A stretch of DNA of 64,000 nt from Dromaius novaehollandiae (taxonomy: Eukaryota > Chordata > Aves > Casuariiformes > Dromaiidae): contig NC_088108.1 in the NCBI RefSeq assembly GCF_036370855.1, positions 10,811,448 to 10,875,447 on the forward strand. Reading direction: 5' to 3'. The notes below the pieces were generated by a model that was not told the origin of the DNA, did no database searches, and was given only the letters and a program-made list of their open reading frames with translations. Of the stretch, positions 62,513 through 64,000 are shown piece after piece. The position numbers were made by a program, and so were the translations under genes. Position 1 is the first letter of the stretch; every line of letters begins with the position of its first letter.

Positions 62513-63317
62513 GCCTGCCTAGATGGTGCGACAGGAGGCCCCAGTGAGCTCAACCACGTGCATTTTATAGGGAAATACACAGGAGGGGCTGTTCCACCTG
62601 TGACCAGAGAAGGGATACTGTTAATCTGGGGGGCGTCCATGGGACCAGAACCCCAGGGAAGTGCCAGCAGGGTCAAACATGGGGTCAACCAGATGGAAAC
62701 CAGTGTTGAGCTCCAGCTGAAAGATCAGCTTCACCAGTAACGCATGGCCCGTGTCTTTCCCTGGAAGCCTGGGTGGCCCATCCCCACACTGGTCCGGAAA
62801 CAGCAGAAGGCTGCCGACCCACGTGGAGGAACAGCGCGCCATCCCCTTCCAGGAGGGCATGCCACCACCAGGCTAGGACAAGGGCAGTGAAGCAAATCTC
62901 CCATTCAGCTGTGATACCAGTAACTTGACCCAGTGTAGGTGCTAATCTCTGTAAAACAAATGTTTTCAATGATGAGATCCTGGTCCCAGTCTCTGGAACA
63001 CAGCTTTCCTTCAACTGGAGCTGCCTCAATGGCAATGTCTCCCTATAGGGCCCAATCTGAGAAAATACTGCCCAGAAAAAAGTGACTTCGTCTTATTTTA
63101 GCCAGCAGGATATCACATAGATTTACACACCATCCATAAACAGCTCCCTATAGATTTTAACCTGTGGCTTTTCAGAAAGTAATCTGCACCTAGAACCTCA
63201 TTTCTATATTCTCTCATTGTCCTACTGTCAGCATTTCCATAAGATTCAAATAAAACTCCAAACACCCTCATCTTCTAGTAATTACCACACAGAAGTATTT
63301 ATTCCAACTAGCAAACT
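62513..63317. other. No recognised gene
   Basis: Several open frames overlap on both strands over 62456-63035 (up to 116 codons on minus). None has a recognised motif. The two-strand openness suggests composition. Confidence 0.4.
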
Positions 63318-63450
63318 GGGCACAGCAGCCTGGAGTCCAGTCCTCCCTTAGTGAGTCCCTGCCTCAGTTTCCCTTGACATGAAATGTGATCATGTTTACC
63401 TCTCCCAGGAGTGCTATGATGGTTATCGCGGTTATACTGCTGCAGTGAGG
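63318..63450 (+). mobile_element. Ancient MIR/L2-type tail
   Basis: The stretch has ctgcctcagtttcccttgac followed by atgaaatgtgatcatgttta and cctctcccaggagtgctatg, then atggtta. This matches in order the old tail 'gcctcagtttcc...aaaatggggat...acctacctcacagggttgttgtgaggatta' shared by MIR SINEs and L2 LINEs. Divergence is high, as expected in a bird genome. It reads on the plus strand in this orientation. Confidence 0.55.
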
Positions 63451-64000
63451 AGTCTTGTATTAAAACACTCCACACTTCTGTGCTGCAGTGAAGTCTATAA
63501 ACCCTGCGATCTGGTGCTGTTTAAAAGACAGAATAGTAAACATACAGGATATTGAGGCTTTTAGCAAGAGTCAAGGAACAAACAGCATCATGCTATGAAA
63601 TTAAATTGAAATGCAATAAAATCCAAAACAAAGTTCAGGTTGATCTGCATATCTGTCACTTTGCTAACTGAATTACAGCATGTTTAGTTACTGGGGGTTT
63701 TTTTTCAACCAGAAAGTAAAAGACAGACTTTTCTGTCTGATATTGCTGAGACCTGGGCATAAGCAGCAGTTTTCTCAGGAAGTGATAGCAGACATGCAGT
63801 AGATCTTCTCGAAGACATTGCTTCCTTTCAAAGAGACATCTATATTTTAAGGAGACTTGAAGTTTTAATCAAAGTTCTTTCTTATGTTTGTCAAAAGCGG
63901 GAAAAGTGACAATTGCCTGTCGGCTGTTGGCTCGTGCTGAGCCAACTGTTTGAATATTATTCTGGTTGATTAAATTTGCATTGCTAATAGGGAGGAAGCC
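63451..64000. other. No recognised gene
   Basis: This is AT-leaning sequence to the window end, with only short frames and no recognised repeat. Confidence 0.5.

Noticed and set aside
1-64000. Bacterial-style systems (operons, CRISPR, phage, toxin-antitoxin)
   Set aside because: CR1 elements, CpG islands, low coding density and splice-like signals point to vertebrate nuclear DNA; no such genes or arrays are visible.

Overview
The window looks like vertebrate nuclear DNA, most probably from a bird (a turtle or crocodile is less likely). The evidence is two 3'-end fragments of CR1 LINEs (5045-5205 and 27582-27990), a very low density of interspersed repeats, no Alu, L1 or B-type SINEs, a few old MIR/L2/L3-like tails, and sharp CpG-rich islands in otherwise AT-leaning sequence. 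There are no operons, ribosome binding sites, phage genes or CRISPR arrays. Most open frames are chance frames, and many of the longer ones lack an ATG.

I recognise no known protein-coding gene, rRNA, tRNA or other structured RNA. The window reads as a gene desert or the inside of very large introns. It holds candidate exons that I cannot identify. The best is a minus-strand first-exon model at 13389-13571: a signal-peptide start, a good splice donor and a TATA-like box upstream. Weaker candidates lie at 9463-9585 (+, symmetric 123-nt exon), 51977-52242 (-, flanked by splice-like sites), 45648-45899 (+), 12827-12991 (-, six cysteines in 34 residues), 2991-3423 (+, coding-like but interrupted) and 35690-36388 (+, a 232-codon ATG frame across a CpG island).

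Layout: 1-5044 has no recognised gene; 5045-5294 is a CR1 tail plus an 18-bp palindrome; 5300-15800 is sparse, with two old repeat tails, three candidate exons and two inverted repeats; 15800-19590 is unclassified and partly AT-rich; 19590-22860 is the main CpG-island cluster and the likeliest promoter area; 22860-35690 is plain apart from the long CR1 fragment; 35690-36388 is a CpG island with an open frame; 36390-51530 is largely featureless, with G16 and T34 homopolymers, one old repeat tail and a GC-rich patch at 43080-43560; 51530-54715 has a 46-bp tandem duplication, a candidate exon and the longest open frame; 54716-64000 is mostly unclassified, with an A40 run and a MIR/L2-like tail near the end.

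No set of genes here can be shown to work together, and I found no convincing new system. The points most worth testing are the unexplained CpG islands and the orphan secretory first exon. A genome alignment, RNA-seq and a repeat-library search would settle nearly every call.
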